In this document: positions 24,320-31,399 of the stretch, one piece after another | Layout: each line of letters opens with the position of its first letter | How positions within the stretch are numbered: the stretch's first letter is position 1 | Assembly: GCA_022614705.1 (NCBI GenBank) | Contig: JAKEIB010000046.1 | Span: 1-38,297, forward strand | Direction of reading: 5' to 3' | Length of the DNA stretch: 38,297 nt | DNA from: Planctomycetota bacterium | Lineage (GTDB): Bacteria; Planctomycetota; Planctomycetia; Pirellulales; Lacipirellulaceae | Notes under the pieces: generated by a model | Databases searched by the model: none | Told to the model about the DNA's origin: nothing | Seen by the model: the letters and a program-made list of their open reading frames with translations, nothing else | Position numbers and translations under genes: made by a program

Positions 24320-24709
24320 TTAGATCCGTCGAAGTTGTGCGAGTTGGTTCAAATCGTTCGACCCACTTGTCTTCGCGACGTGTGGAAACTGCCGTTCGAA
24401 CATCGGCTCGGCAAATCGCTTCGCGCTGGCTGTGGTAAGATGCTCCGCCAATTGCTGATCGAGCTGCCCTTGAAACACTTCTTCGGCACGCCCGCCGTGG
24501 AAGTACGCTGGCTTGCCGACCGTCGAGCGCATGGCCTTGAGCATCTGCCCGAAGAACGCCTCACCCACAAACTGCGTAAACTTCTCACGGAGTTCTTCCG
24601 TCTTACCCCCAGCGAGCCGGGGCGTCCCCGCCCCCGACGAATCGCTCAACAACCCAAGCGCTGTTGAGAACTGTGCGGGCGCCGACACTTTAGTGTTGAT
24701 GCTTGTCAT
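24320..24709 (-). CDS. flgJ: Rod-binding protein, FlgJ N-terminal type
   Basis: A 129-residue protein matching only the N-terminal, rod-binding half of FlgJ: LREKFTQFVGEAFFGQMLKA, then MRSTVGKPAYFHGGRAEEVF, then QGQLDQQLAEHLTTAS. The C-terminal peptidoglycan hydrolase domain of enteric FlgJ is missing. This split form is common outside the gamma-proteobacteria, where another enzyme opens the wall. The ATG at 24707-24709 (MTSINTKVS) is chosen because the longer frame to 24760 runs through a heptamer array. It lies between flgI and flgN. Confidence 0.88.
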   Translation of the reverse strand: MTSINTKVSAPAQFSTALGLLSDSSGAGTPRLAGGKTEELREKFTQFVGEAFFGQMLKAMRSTVGKPAYFHGGRAEEVFQGQLDQQLAEHLTTASAKRFAEPMFERQFPHVAKTSGSNDLNQLAQLRRI

Positions 24710-24720
24710 AAGCTGTCTCT

Positions 24721-24786
24721 TGTTAGTTGTTAGTTGATTTACGTTAGAACTACTAACCACTATCCACTAACCACTAACAACTATCC
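24721..24786. repeat. Inverted heptamer repeat array 5
   Basis: Left units TGTTAGT, TGTTAGT (24721-24734), then a degenerate spacer. Right units ACTAACC, ACTATCC, ACTAACC, ACTAACA, ACTATCC (24752-24786), the inverse of the left motif. It fills the gap between flgI and flgJ. Confidence 0.9.
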
Positions 24787-24788
24787 AC

Positions 24789-25847
24789 CTATTCAATAAT
24801 CAACCGCCCGTGCAATTTTCCATTCCGCTCAATCCCGCGAATGATCTCAATCACATCGCTGGTCGGCACCTTGAGCGAGTTGAGCTGGGTCACTAGCTGG
24901 TCCAGCTTCGGCCGGTTCGAATCATCGACATCGATCGGCGAGAACGTTTGCGACACCGATTCCGCCTCGACCACAACGTTTTTGTGCGACACGATCACGT
25001 CGCCGATCTCCACCTCGCCGCTGATGACGATCGTCCCAGCCCGCGGGTTAATCGTCACGCGCGCCTCCGGCTCCGGCTCGGCGATTCGCGTGTCGAGGAT
25101 GTCCGACGCGAAACCGACGGGGTCCTTGGTCCAGGTTTCCGGAATCCGCACAATGATGTTCGCGGCGTCAATCGCGCGAACCATGTCCTCAATCGGCGTT
25201 GAATCGGTGGCGCCGTAGTTGGCCATCTGCTCGTAGATCAGCTTGGCAATTTCGTCGGACGTTTGAAAATTCGCGTGGTTCTTGTCGAGCACAAACGTGA
25301 TGTGTCCGTCGCGAACAAAGGGGGTGAAAATGTCGGCCTCCATCTGGCACCCGCCGTGCACCACGCCGACCATCGGCTGGTCCGGATCATCGATTGTCAC
25401 CTGCCCTTGGCACAGGGCGTACACTCGTTTGTCGAGTGTGTTCGGACCTTGCAGCGAAGCAAACGCCAACCGGCCGCCCGCGAGACTCTTGCCGCTGAGT
25501 CCGCTGACAAAGCAATCGATCCGATCGCCGCGCCGCGCCCCCGTGGCCGGCACAGTGGCCGTAACCATGACCACCGCGGCATTCTTGATTTTGCGTAGCT
25601 CATTGAGTCCGCCGTCCATAACCAGCGGATTCCCCATGATCTCCATGGACCGTGCGATCGCCTGCATCGTGATCGCGTCGTTTGCTTCACCCGTGCCGTT
25701 GAGGCCGACCACCAGCCCGTAGCCGCGAAGCACGTTCTCTTCCTGCCCCTTGATGCGGCAGATATTTTTAAGGCGCGTGCTCGCCGAAACGGGCCCCGAG
25801 AAGGTCACGATCACACAAAATGCAAGTAATAGCGTTCTGAGGACCAC
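24789..25847 (-). CDS. flgI: Flagellar P-ring protein FlgI
   Basis: FlgI, 352 residues, forms the P ring around the rod in the peptidoglycan layer after export through Sec. A signal peptide is seen: LRTLLLAFCVIVTF, ending near GPVSAS. The family core is clear: LRGYGLVVGLNGTGEANDAI, KNAAVVMVTATVPATGARRG, DRIDCFVSGLSGKSLAGGRL, and IDDPDQPMVGVVHGGCQMEA. The start codon is GTG at 25845-25847 with AGGTGAG a few bases upstream. The presence of P- and L-ring genes supports an outer membrane and peptidoglycan in this organism. Confidence 0.95.
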   Translation of the reverse strand: MVLRTLLLAFCVIVTFSGPVSASTRLKNICRIKGQEENVLRGYGLVVGLNGTGEANDAITMQAIARSMEIMGNPLVMDGGLNELRKIKNAAVVMVTATVPATGARRGDRIDCFVSGLSGKSLAGGRLAFASLQGPNTLDKRVYALCQGQVTIDDPDQPMVGVVHGGCQMEADIFTPFVRDGHITFVLDKNHANFQTSDEIAKLIYEQMANYGATDSTPIEDMVRAIDAANIIVRIPETWTKDPVGFASDILDTRIAEPEPEARVTINPRAGTIVISGEVEIGDVIVSHKNVVVEAESVSQTFSPIDVDDSNRPKLDQLVTQLNSLKVPTSDVIEIIRGIERNGKLHGRLIIE

Positions 25848-25869
25848 TTTCTCACCTATCGAAATGAAT

Positions 25870-25928
25870 TGTAGCTGGCCTCTGTGAGACCGGATGCTTA
25901 CTAACCGGGGTCACAGACCCCGGCTACA
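25870..25928. repeat. TGTAGCTGGCCTC palindrome, copy 1
   Basis: TGTAGCTGGCCTCTGTGAGA at the left and GGGGTCACAGACCCCGGCTACA-type sequence at the right (outer arms TGTAGC / GCTACA). It lies between flgH and flgI. A larger, partly duplicated copy is at 31290-31390. Confidence 0.8.
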
Positions 25929-25939
25929 GTCACACGCCA

Positions 25940-26626
25940 CTAGAACGGCTTCCACTTGCTATACCATCGCGTGATCCAACCGCGCGTGTAGGCGTCGTTG
26001 ACGAAGCCCTTCTCCCGCTTTTCAATCCGCATTTCGTGGACTTCGTCGCTGCGCACCGTGCGGTCCGGCCCGATCGATTGCCGCCGCACGACGCCCGTCA
26101 GCGATTGCATCCATACTTCTTCGTTGATGCGAATTTCGCGCCGCGCTTCGATCACCAGGTTGCCGTTCGGCCGAATGTCGACCACGGCCGCCGCGATGCG
26201 AAACGTCAACGCGTCGCGAAGTTCCATTTCCGATTCGGTGCGATACTGGCTCTGCAGCGAGCCTCGAATCCGAGGGTCTCCCCGCTCTTGCGCAGCGGGA
26301 AAGATGTCCTTGCCGTCGAACGCCAACCAGTCGGACAGCACCGCGTTGATACTGAGATTTCGCCTCGCCTCGGCATCGCCTTCGCTAATCATGCTCGATC
26401 GGTAATCCACCAGCACCGTGATGATGTCGTTGATCTGCAACTCGCGATACTCGGCCTCCGGCGGCAGCTTGCGATACATGAACGAGCTGTTTTCCAGCGT
26501 CAGTTGCCCTTCCTGCGCCGACGGCGACGACGTCACCAGGCTCGCGTCCTGCGCCATTGCCGCGCCGTTCCAAAAGCCAGCGGCAACCAGGCCGCTCGCA
26601 CGTAAAGCAGTTCGTATGTTCCTCAC
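25940..26626 (-). CDS. flgH: Flagellar L-ring protein FlgH
   Basis: FlgH forms the L ring in the outer membrane. The family core is present: SSFMYRKLPPEAEYRELQIN, DIITVLVDYRSSMISEGDAE, ARRNLSINAV, and near the end NGNLVIEARREIRINEEVWM. With the GTG at 26624-26626 the protein has about 228 residues and begins VRNIRTALRASGLVAAGFWN followed by GAAMAQ, a good signal peptide. No lipobox Cys is seen, although many FlgH are lipoproteins. An ATG at 26707 is also in frame, but it would put 27 residues before the signal peptide and lies inside an inverted repeat. The start is therefore uncertain, and the repeat may have displaced the original one. Confidence 0.88.
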   Translation of the reverse strand: MRNIRTALRASGLVAAGFWNGAAMAQDASLVTSSPSAQEGQLTLENSSFMYRKLPPEAEYRELQINDIITVLVDYRSSMISEGDAEARRNLSINAVLSDWLAFDGKDIFPAAQERGDPRIRGSLQSQYRTESEMELRDALTFRIAAAVVDIRPNGNLVIEARREIRINEEVWMQSLTGVVRRQSIGPDRTVRSDEVHEMRIEKREKGFVNDAYTRGWITRWYSKWKPF

Positions 26627-26740
26627 GCTAAGGCGCAAAGGCGCAAAGCAAATTCCTTTATTGGAAGAACCGGTGAGCAACGTGATCGGCCAAATTTTGT
26701 TCGACATGACTGCTTTGCGCCTTAGCGCCTTTGCGTGAGA
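26624..26740. repeat. GGCGCAAA inverted repeat at the flgH start
   Basis: CACGCTAAGGCGCAAAGGCG at 26624-26643, continuing to about 26650, pairs with TGCTTTGCGCCTTAGCGCCT at 26711-26730, continuing to 26737. The arms are built of 8-base GGCGCAAA-type units. A single arm (GCGCCTTGGCGCTTTTGCGT) also lies at 27824-27843 in front of flgA. The element covers both candidate flgH start codons. Confidence 0.85.
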
Positions 26741-26755
26741 CTATTACCCGTGAAT

Positions 26756-27817
26756 TCAACGCCGCGCCGTTTCGATCGGTCGCGCCAGCTCGCGCTTTGG
26801 CGTTGTCGAAACGGCAACGATAGCCGCCTCGCGCGCGCCGACGACGCGAACGTCGAAGCTCTCCTTCGTCTCAAGCGATTCGACCTGCACCAGTTGGCCG
26901 TGCGAGCCGTCCTGCCGTGCCCGGGCGGTCGTCCGCACGCGAATGCCGCTGCCCTGCGACGAGACGGTGATCAAATCGCCCCGCTTGACCAGCACCGGCG
27001 ATTGCACCGAGTCGGTGAACAAGATCGAGCCGGCCGGTATCGGTTGCCGGGCTTCCATTCCAATCAGCGATTCGACCGATTGGGCGGCCACCCGCCGACC
27101 GTTCGATTTGGGAGCTTCGTCGACATTTTGCAGTTCCAAATCGGCGGCCGTAATCACGTCGCCGCGGTTCAATGGCACCAGAGCTACGACCACGGGAACC
27201 GACGGCGGCGTAATCTCGGCATACACAGGAAACTGAGTCGGACCGTTCGCTGTCGCGAACAAAATCACAAACCGCTGCCGGCCCAACCAGGGCGCGGTTC
27301 CGCCGACGCACGTCGGCCGCGTCGTTGCGGTTTGCAATAGCGTCAGATGCCGCTCGGCCACGTCGCACATAACCGTCCAATCGCCGGCGTCGCCCGTTTT
27401 CGTGTGCAGATAATTTGCGATCAAGCTCCGAACGCCGTCGCGAAGCACGGCGCGAGTCTTCATGTCAATTTCTCCCGCGCCCGCGCGAGCGCGCGATCCC
27501 GTCACCGTCACTTGCGCCGCGCCGCGGATCGCGAGCGCCGGCAGATCAACGCCATGCGCTGCCAGCAAATCTTCGATTTCGCGCTTCCGCAAAAACCGCT
27601 GCGAGCCATCGACCGGCGCCGGCATCAGCGGAATCGCCGCCAATCGCCGCGTTTGTTGCTCGTCGTTGCTCGAAATCTCCGCGACATCGCCTAGCCGCAC
27701 CACCGCGTTCTCCACGACAGTATTCTCGCGCACGCGAATCTCGGTCGCTGCGCTCGCCGCCGTTCCGGCGAGGAGCATCACCAACATCACAAATGTGAAA
27801 CTAATCGAAGCTTGCAT
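26756..27817 (-). CDS. flgA: Flagellar P-ring assembly chaperone FlgA
   Basis: FlgA, about 353 residues, is a periplasmic chaperone that helps FlgI assemble into the P ring. The ATG at 27815-27817 gives a signal peptide, MQASISFTFVMLVMLLAGTA, ending near ASAA. The C-terminal SAF-like half is recognisable: VPLNRGDVITAADLELQNVD, SLIGMEARQPIPAGSILF, and VLVKRGDLITVSSQGSGIRV. Between residues of about 100 and 200 the protein is less conserved, and its N-terminal part is longer than in enteric FlgA. It lies between flgG and flgH, a common place in this gene order. One arm of the GGCGCAAA repeat precedes the start. Confidence 0.9.
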   Translation of the reverse strand: MQASISFTFVMLVMLLAGTAASAATEIRVRENTVVENAVVRLGDVAEISSNDEQQTRRLAAIPLMPAPVDGSQRFLRKREIEDLLAAHGVDLPALAIRGAAQVTVTGSRARAGAGEIDMKTRAVLRDGVRSLIANYLHTKTGDAGDWTVMCDVAERHLTLLQTATTRPTCVGGTAPWLGRQRFVILFATANGPTQFPVYAEITPPSVPVVVALVPLNRGDVITAADLELQNVDEAPKSNGRRVAAQSVESLIGMEARQPIPAGSILFTDSVQSPVLVKRGDLITVSSQGSGIRVRTTARARQDGSHGQLVQVESLETKESFDVRVVGAREAAIVAVSTTPKRELARPIETARR

Positions 27818-27864
27818 ATTCTTCGCGCCTTGGCGCTTTTGCGTGAGACTCAATTCAGCGTCCG

Positions 27865-28671
27865 TTACCCGAGCCGCCGCAGATTGGCCACGATTTGCAT
27901 GATCTGGTCGCCCGCCTGCACGACCTGCGAATTCAGCTCGAACGCCCGCTGCGTCGTAATGAGATCGATCAACTCGGTCACCGGCTCGACGTTCGACGCC
28001 TCCAAAAAACCCTGGCGAAGATTGCCGAATCCCTGGACGCCGGGCGTATCCACCGTTTCATCGCCTGAGGCGTCGGTCTTCTGGTACAAGTTGTCGCCCA
28101 GCTTCAAGAGGCCGTCGGGATTCACAAACTTCGCCAACCGCAGCTGTGCGATTGTTTGCAAATTGGTCGAATCTTGCGTCCGTATTTGCACCTGGCCGTC
28201 GGACGTGATGACCACGTCCGTGGCCTCCGGCGGAATTGTGACACTTGGCTCGATGCGATAACCGTTGTTGGCCGAGCCCAGCACGAGCTCACCCTGCGCG
28301 TTCAGCCCGAAATTGCCGGCGCGCGTGTAATAAAAATCGCCGTTCGGATTCTGCACCTGAAAGAAACCGTCGCCTTCGATCGCCAGGTCGAGCTGGTTGC
28401 CGGTCGTTTCGAACGCGCCCTGTTCGTAATTCGACTGCGTGCTGGAAACCCGCGTGCCGAGGCCCACTTCGATGCCGGTCGACGTGCGATTGCCGTCGCC
28501 ATCCTCCGCGCCTGGCAAGCGATACTGCCGATAGAAGATGTCTTCGAAGTTCGCCCGGTCCTTCTTGAACCCGGTCGTATTGATGTTCGCCATGTTGTTG
28601 GCGATCACATCCAGCTTCGTCTCGAGGGCTTCCATGCCCGTTGCGGCGGTGTACAGCGTCTGAACTGTCAT
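27865..28671 (-). CDS. flgG: Distal rod protein FlgG
   Basis: FlgG, 268 residues, makes the distal rod of the flagellar basal body. The N-terminal rod motif is MTVQTLYTAATGMEALETKL followed by DVIANNMANINTTGFKKDRA. The region DLAIEGDGFFQVQNPNGDFY, then YTRAGNFGLNAQGELV, is typical of FlgG. The C-terminus is LRQGFLEASNVEPVTELIDL, then ITTQRAFELNSQVVQAGDQI. The length equals that of well-known FlgG proteins. It follows flgF and precedes flgA. Confidence 0.96.
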   Translation of the reverse strand: MTVQTLYTAATGMEALETKLDVIANNMANINTTGFKKDRANFEDIFYRQYRLPGAEDGDGNRTSTGIEVGLGTRVSSTQSNYEQGAFETTGNQLDLAIEGDGFFQVQNPNGDFYYTRAGNFGLNAQGELVLGSANNGYRIEPSVTIPPEATDVVITSDGQVQIRTQDSTNLQTIAQLRLAKFVNPDGLLKLGDNLYQKTDASGDETVDTPGVQGFGNLRQGFLEASNVEPVTELIDLITTQRAFELNSQVVQAGDQIMQIVANLRRLG

Positions 28672-28694
28672 TTGAGTGTTTCTCGCTTTTGGGA

Positions 28695-28764
28695 GATAGT
28701 TGATAGTTGTTAGTGGTTAGTTGTCTGAAAGCGATTAACCACTAACCACTATCAACTATCAACT
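28695..28764. repeat. Inverted heptamer repeat array 6
   Basis: Left units GATAGTT, GATAGTT, GTTAGTG, GTTAGTT (28695-28722). Right units AACCACT, AACCACT, ATCAACT, ATCAACT (28737-28764), almost exactly the inverse order of the left units. A loop of 14 bases separates them. It lies between flgF and flgG. Confidence 0.92.
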
Positions 28765-28770
28765 AACCAT

Positions 28771-29526
28771 CTACGCTTGCAGCACCCTGCTAATCAGCGA
28801 CCCCGTCACCGTATCCTGATTTTGAATCATCCGCGTATTGGCCTCGAACGCGCGGGTCGTTTCGATCATCGCCATCATCTGCCGCACCGGGTTCGCGCCA
28901 GACATTTCCAAAAATCCCTGGCGAACATTGCGCTCGCTGAGCGTCAGCGGCCGCACCGTGCCGAGCGGCTGATACATGTTGTTGCCCACCTTCACGAGCT
29001 CATCGATCGACTCCGGTTGCGACATGCCCAGTGCGTAGGTCGCTCCGGCCTGCGAAATGAATCCGTCCGGCGAGATCGACCACGGCAGGCCGCGCGAGAT
29101 GACGATCTCGCTGCCGCTCTGATCGAGCACCGGCCGATGGCCGTTTTGAGTCACCAGGCGGTTTTGCGTGTCCAACGCAAAATCACCGGCCCGCGTGAGA
29201 TATTGCCGGCCGTCATCGCCGCGAACGAGAAAGTAGCCCGGCCCGTTGATTGCAAAATCCAAGTCGTTGCCGGTGTGCTTGAGCTGACCGATCGAGTGAT
29301 CGGTCTCAACGTCGATGATCTTCACGCCGCCGCCGATGTCGTTGATCGAACGGTCGCCCGGCTGTGCCTGGTCTTGCTGGATCGCCTCGGCAAAGCGGGC
29401 CTGAAACGTGGCCACGTCCTGCTTGAAACCGGCCGTATCCACGTTCGCCAGATTGTTGGCGATCACTTCCAGCCGCTGGGCCTGCGCGGCAGCCCCTTCG
29501 GCCGAGATATACATTCCGTACGGCAT
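28771..29526 (-). CDS. flgF: Proximal rod protein FlgF
   Basis: A flagellar rod protein of about 251 residues, FlgF type. The start MPYGMYISAEGAAAQAQRLE and VIANNLANVDTAGFKQDVAT match this group. The middle has DLDFAINGPGYFLVRGDDGR and YLTRAGDFALDTQNRLVTQN. The C-terminus is VRQGFLEMSGANPVRQMMAM followed by IETTRAFEANTRMI. FlgF differs from FlgG by the ISAEGA start and slightly shorter length. The ATG at 29524-29526 is chosen over a longer frame to 29577. It is the first gene of the flagellar cluster in this window. Confidence 0.92.
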   Translation of the reverse strand: MPYGMYISAEGAAAQAQRLEVIANNLANVDTAGFKQDVATFQARFAEAIQQDQAQPGDRSINDIGGGVKIIDVETDHSIGQLKHTGNDLDFAINGPGYFLVRGDDGRQYLTRAGDFALDTQNRLVTQNGHRPVLDQSGSEIVISRGLPWSISPDGFISQAGATYALGMSQPESIDELVKVGNNMYQPLGTVRPLTLSERNVRQGFLEMSGANPVRQMMAMIETTRAFEANTRMIQNQDTVTGSLISRVLQA

Positions 29527-29752
29527 GAGACGCGTAACCGCAGGTGCGCCCCCCTGCGTTCGCCGCACCCAAAGCAACGCTCATGCCAAAGCCCGTGACA
29601 GCACGCGTCGAATCGCAAGAAGCCCTCACGTTCACGCCAAAATCGCCGCGGCTTGCCGCTTAGCGACTGCACGCCAGCAGAACCCCGCTAGCGCAACAAG
29701 CAGCAAATCTTGCCGAGCACTCGCTTCCCATCCGGCACTTAGTGCGCGTTTA

Positions 29753-29805
29753 CGACCTCTACGACACGACGGACTGGTTCGCTTCAGCGACCAGTCAACG
29801 CGTCG
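29753..29805. repeat. ACTGGTTCGCT palindrome
   Basis: GACTGGTTCGCT and AGCGACCAGTC are inverted around TTC with one bulge, between the metalloprotease gene and flgF. Otherwise the 284-base gap 29527-29810 shows no gene. Confidence 0.6.
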
Positions 29806-29810
29806 CCACT

Positions 29811-30206
29811 TCATCCATACCCCAGCTCGCGCAAATCCCGCTCCGAGAGCCCCACGTGGTGCCCATATTCATGCAGAATGGTTCGCCGAATCTCGTTCCG
29901 CAACTCCGCCTCATCAAATCGGCCGTTGCGCCCACGTGCCTGACTGAGGATTCCCAGCCGGTAAATGTGAATCACGTCCGACGGCGTGCCCCAGTGATCG
30001 ACGCTCCGTTTGATCAGTGGAATGCCCGTGTAAAGCCCGCATAAGTGCGACGGATGCCGCACGCGCATCCGCCGCATGATCTCGCGCGACGGATAATCCT
30101 CGACCACGAGCGGCACGTCGTCCATGAACGTGCGCACTTGCTGCGGTAGTTCGGGCAGCACGAGCTCAAGCTGTGTGTCGAAAAGTTCGCGCAGCTCAGG
30201 TTTCAT
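29811..30206 (-). CDS. Zincin-like metallopeptidase family protein
   Basis: A 131-residue protein with the catalytic zinc motif near its C-terminus: RRTILHEYGHHVGLSERDLR (HExxH as HEYGH, followed by another His), ending LGYG. The fold family is the small 'possible zinc metallo-peptidase' (Zincin_1) group, seen in many bacteria. Substrates are not known. The N-terminal part, MKPELRELFDTQLELVLPEL followed by PQQVRTFMDDVPLVVEDYPS, fits that family. It has no signal peptide, so it is likely cytoplasmic. It is followed on the same strand by nothing until flgF, so it is likely not part of the flagellar operon. Confidence 0.88.
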   Translation of the reverse strand: MKPELRELFDTQLELVLPELPQQVRTFMDDVPLVVEDYPSREIMRRMRVRHPSHLCGLYTGIPLIKRSVDHWGTPSDVIHIYRLGILSQARGRNGRFDEAELRNEIRRTILHEYGHHVGLSERDLRELGYG

Positions 30207-30207
30207 C

Positions 30208-30295
30208 GTAGGTTAACCTTTCCAGGTCGCCACGGCGACTCGCTGCGGCGAGCTGACTATTCGGCGCGCAGGTCAGGCTGGAAAGCCTAACCTAC
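30208..30295. repeat. GCCTTTCCAGGCTGAC palindrome, copy 2
   Basis: GTAGGTTAACCTTTCCAGG at the left and GGTCAGGCTGGAAAGCCTAA followed by CCTAC at the right, with GCGGCGAG-type sequence between. It is an expanded relative of the element at 18640-18685. Its right arm contains the stop codon and last codons of hemC. Confidence 0.8.
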
Positions 30296-31277
30296 TCGAG
30301 GCGATCAGCTTGTCCGCGCCTTGCGCGATCAGCTCCGTCGCCACGCGTTGGCCCAACGCTTCGGCCTCTTCTGGCGCTGCCGAATCACTCGCGACCAGCC
30401 GTTCTTTGCCGTCGGCGCTGAGTACGACCGCGGCGAGCTGCAACTGTCCGCTCTCAACTCGCCCCCACGCGCCGACCGGCGCCATGCACCCACCGCGCAA
30501 GTGTGCCAATAGCGCACGTTCCGCCGTCACCGCCGCCCGCGAGTCGGCATCTTCGAGCGACGCGACGGCCGCCCGCGTCGCCGCGTCATCGGCCCGGCAT
30601 TCGATACCCAGTGCTCCCTGTCCAACCGCCGGCAGCATCACATCAAACGGCAGCACGTACGTCGCGCGACGCGCTAATCCGAGCCGCCGCAGCCCGGCCT
30701 CCGCCAGCACAATGGCATCAAACTGCCCTTCGTCCAGCTTGCGCAGCCGAGTGTCAACATTGCCGCGCACGTCGCCAATCTTTAAATCCGGCCGCAAGTG
30801 CCGAAGTTGAGCCAGCCGACGCAGACTGCCCGTTCCGACGCGTGCCCCGTGCGGAAGCATGGAGCATGGAGCGTGGAGCACGGAGAAAGACTCAGCCTCA
30901 TGCTTCGAACTTCCTGCTCCCTGCTCCCTGCTCGCGGCCACCACCAACACATCCGCCGCGCTCTCGCGCACCGGCACCGCCGCCAGCATCAAACCGGCCA
31001 CCGGCTCCGTCGGCAAATCCTTGAGACTGTGTACGCCCATATCGACAATGCCGGCCAAGAGCGCTCGCTGGATCTCTTTCGTGAACACGCCGCGCGTGCC
31101 GATCTCTTCGATCGCGAGCCGCTGTTCCACGTCGCCGCGCGTGGCGATTTCGACAAGCTCGACCGCGTGCCCCAACCGCTGCAACTCGCCCGCTACCCAC
31201 TCGGCCTGCCAGCGGGCAAGCTGGCTGCCTCGTGTGCCCAGCCGCAGCGTACGCCGCTGTTTGGATTCGTGAAGCAT
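30273..31277 (-). CDS. hemC: Porphobilinogen deaminase (hydroxymethylbilane synthase)
   Basis: HemC, about 334 residues, joins four porphobilinogen units into hydroxymethylbilane in heme synthesis. Hallmarks are RLGTRGSQLARWQAEWVAGE, DMGVHSLKDLPTEPVAGLML, GTGSLRRLAQLRHLRPDLKI, GDVRGNVDTRLRKLDEGQFD, and LLAHLRGGCMAPVGAW, with the Cys that carries the dipyrromethane cofactor. Two oddities are visible. A loop of about 30 residues before GTGSLRR (REQGAGSSKHEAESFSVLHA onward) is encoded by an inverted heptamer array. The C-terminal RLGFPA and the stop lie in a palindromic repeat at 30208-30295. The ATG at 31275-31277 fits the family. The enzyme core appears intact. Confidence 0.93.
   Translation of the reverse strand: MLHESKQRRTLRLGTRGSQLARWQAEWVAGELQRLGHAVELVEIATRGDVEQRLAIEEIGTRGVFTKEIQRALLAGIVDMGVHSLKDLPTEPVAGLMLAAVPVRESAADVLVVAASREQGAGSSKHEAESFSVLHAPCSMLPHGARVGTGSLRRLAQLRHLRPDLKIGDVRGNVDTRLRKLDEGQFDAIVLAEAGLRRLGLARRATYVLPFDVMLPAVGQGALGIECRADDAATRAAVASLEDADSRAAVTAERALLAHLRGGCMAPVGAWGRVESGQLQLAAVVLSADGKERLVASDSAAPEEAEALGQRVATELIAQGADKLIASSRLGFPA
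30857..30932. repeat. Inverted heptamer array 7 inside hemC
   Basis: Left units GCATGGA, GCATGGA, GCGTGGA, GCACGGA (30857-30884). Right units TCCTGCT, CCCTGCT, CCCTGCT (30912-30932), which pair with them as inverted copies. Unlike the other arrays it lies within a coding sequence, adding a surface-loop-like insertion to HemC without breaking the frame. Confidence 0.85.
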
Positions 31278-31289
31278 GTTTTCGTTAAC

Positions 31290-31390
31290 TGTAGCTGGCC
31301 TCTCTGAGGCCGGTTGCCCATATAGCTGTAGCTGGCCTCTCTGAGGCCGGCTGCTCACTGACTCAGCCGGGGTCACAGACCCCAGCTGCA
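31290..31390. repeat. TGTAGCTGGCCTC palindrome, copy 2 (duplicated arm)
   Basis: The left arm, TGTAGCTGGCCTCTCTGAGG, occurs twice (starting at 31290 and 31328), followed by CCGGGGTCACAGACCCCAGC. It matches the element at 25870-25928. It lies between comF and hemC. Confidence 0.8.
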
Positions 31391-31399
31391 TTTTTTTCC

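Noticed and set aside
23708..28764. Heptamer arrays as CRISPR-like repeats
   Set aside because: The units are 7 bases with no spacers, and the array halves are inverted. There are no cas genes.
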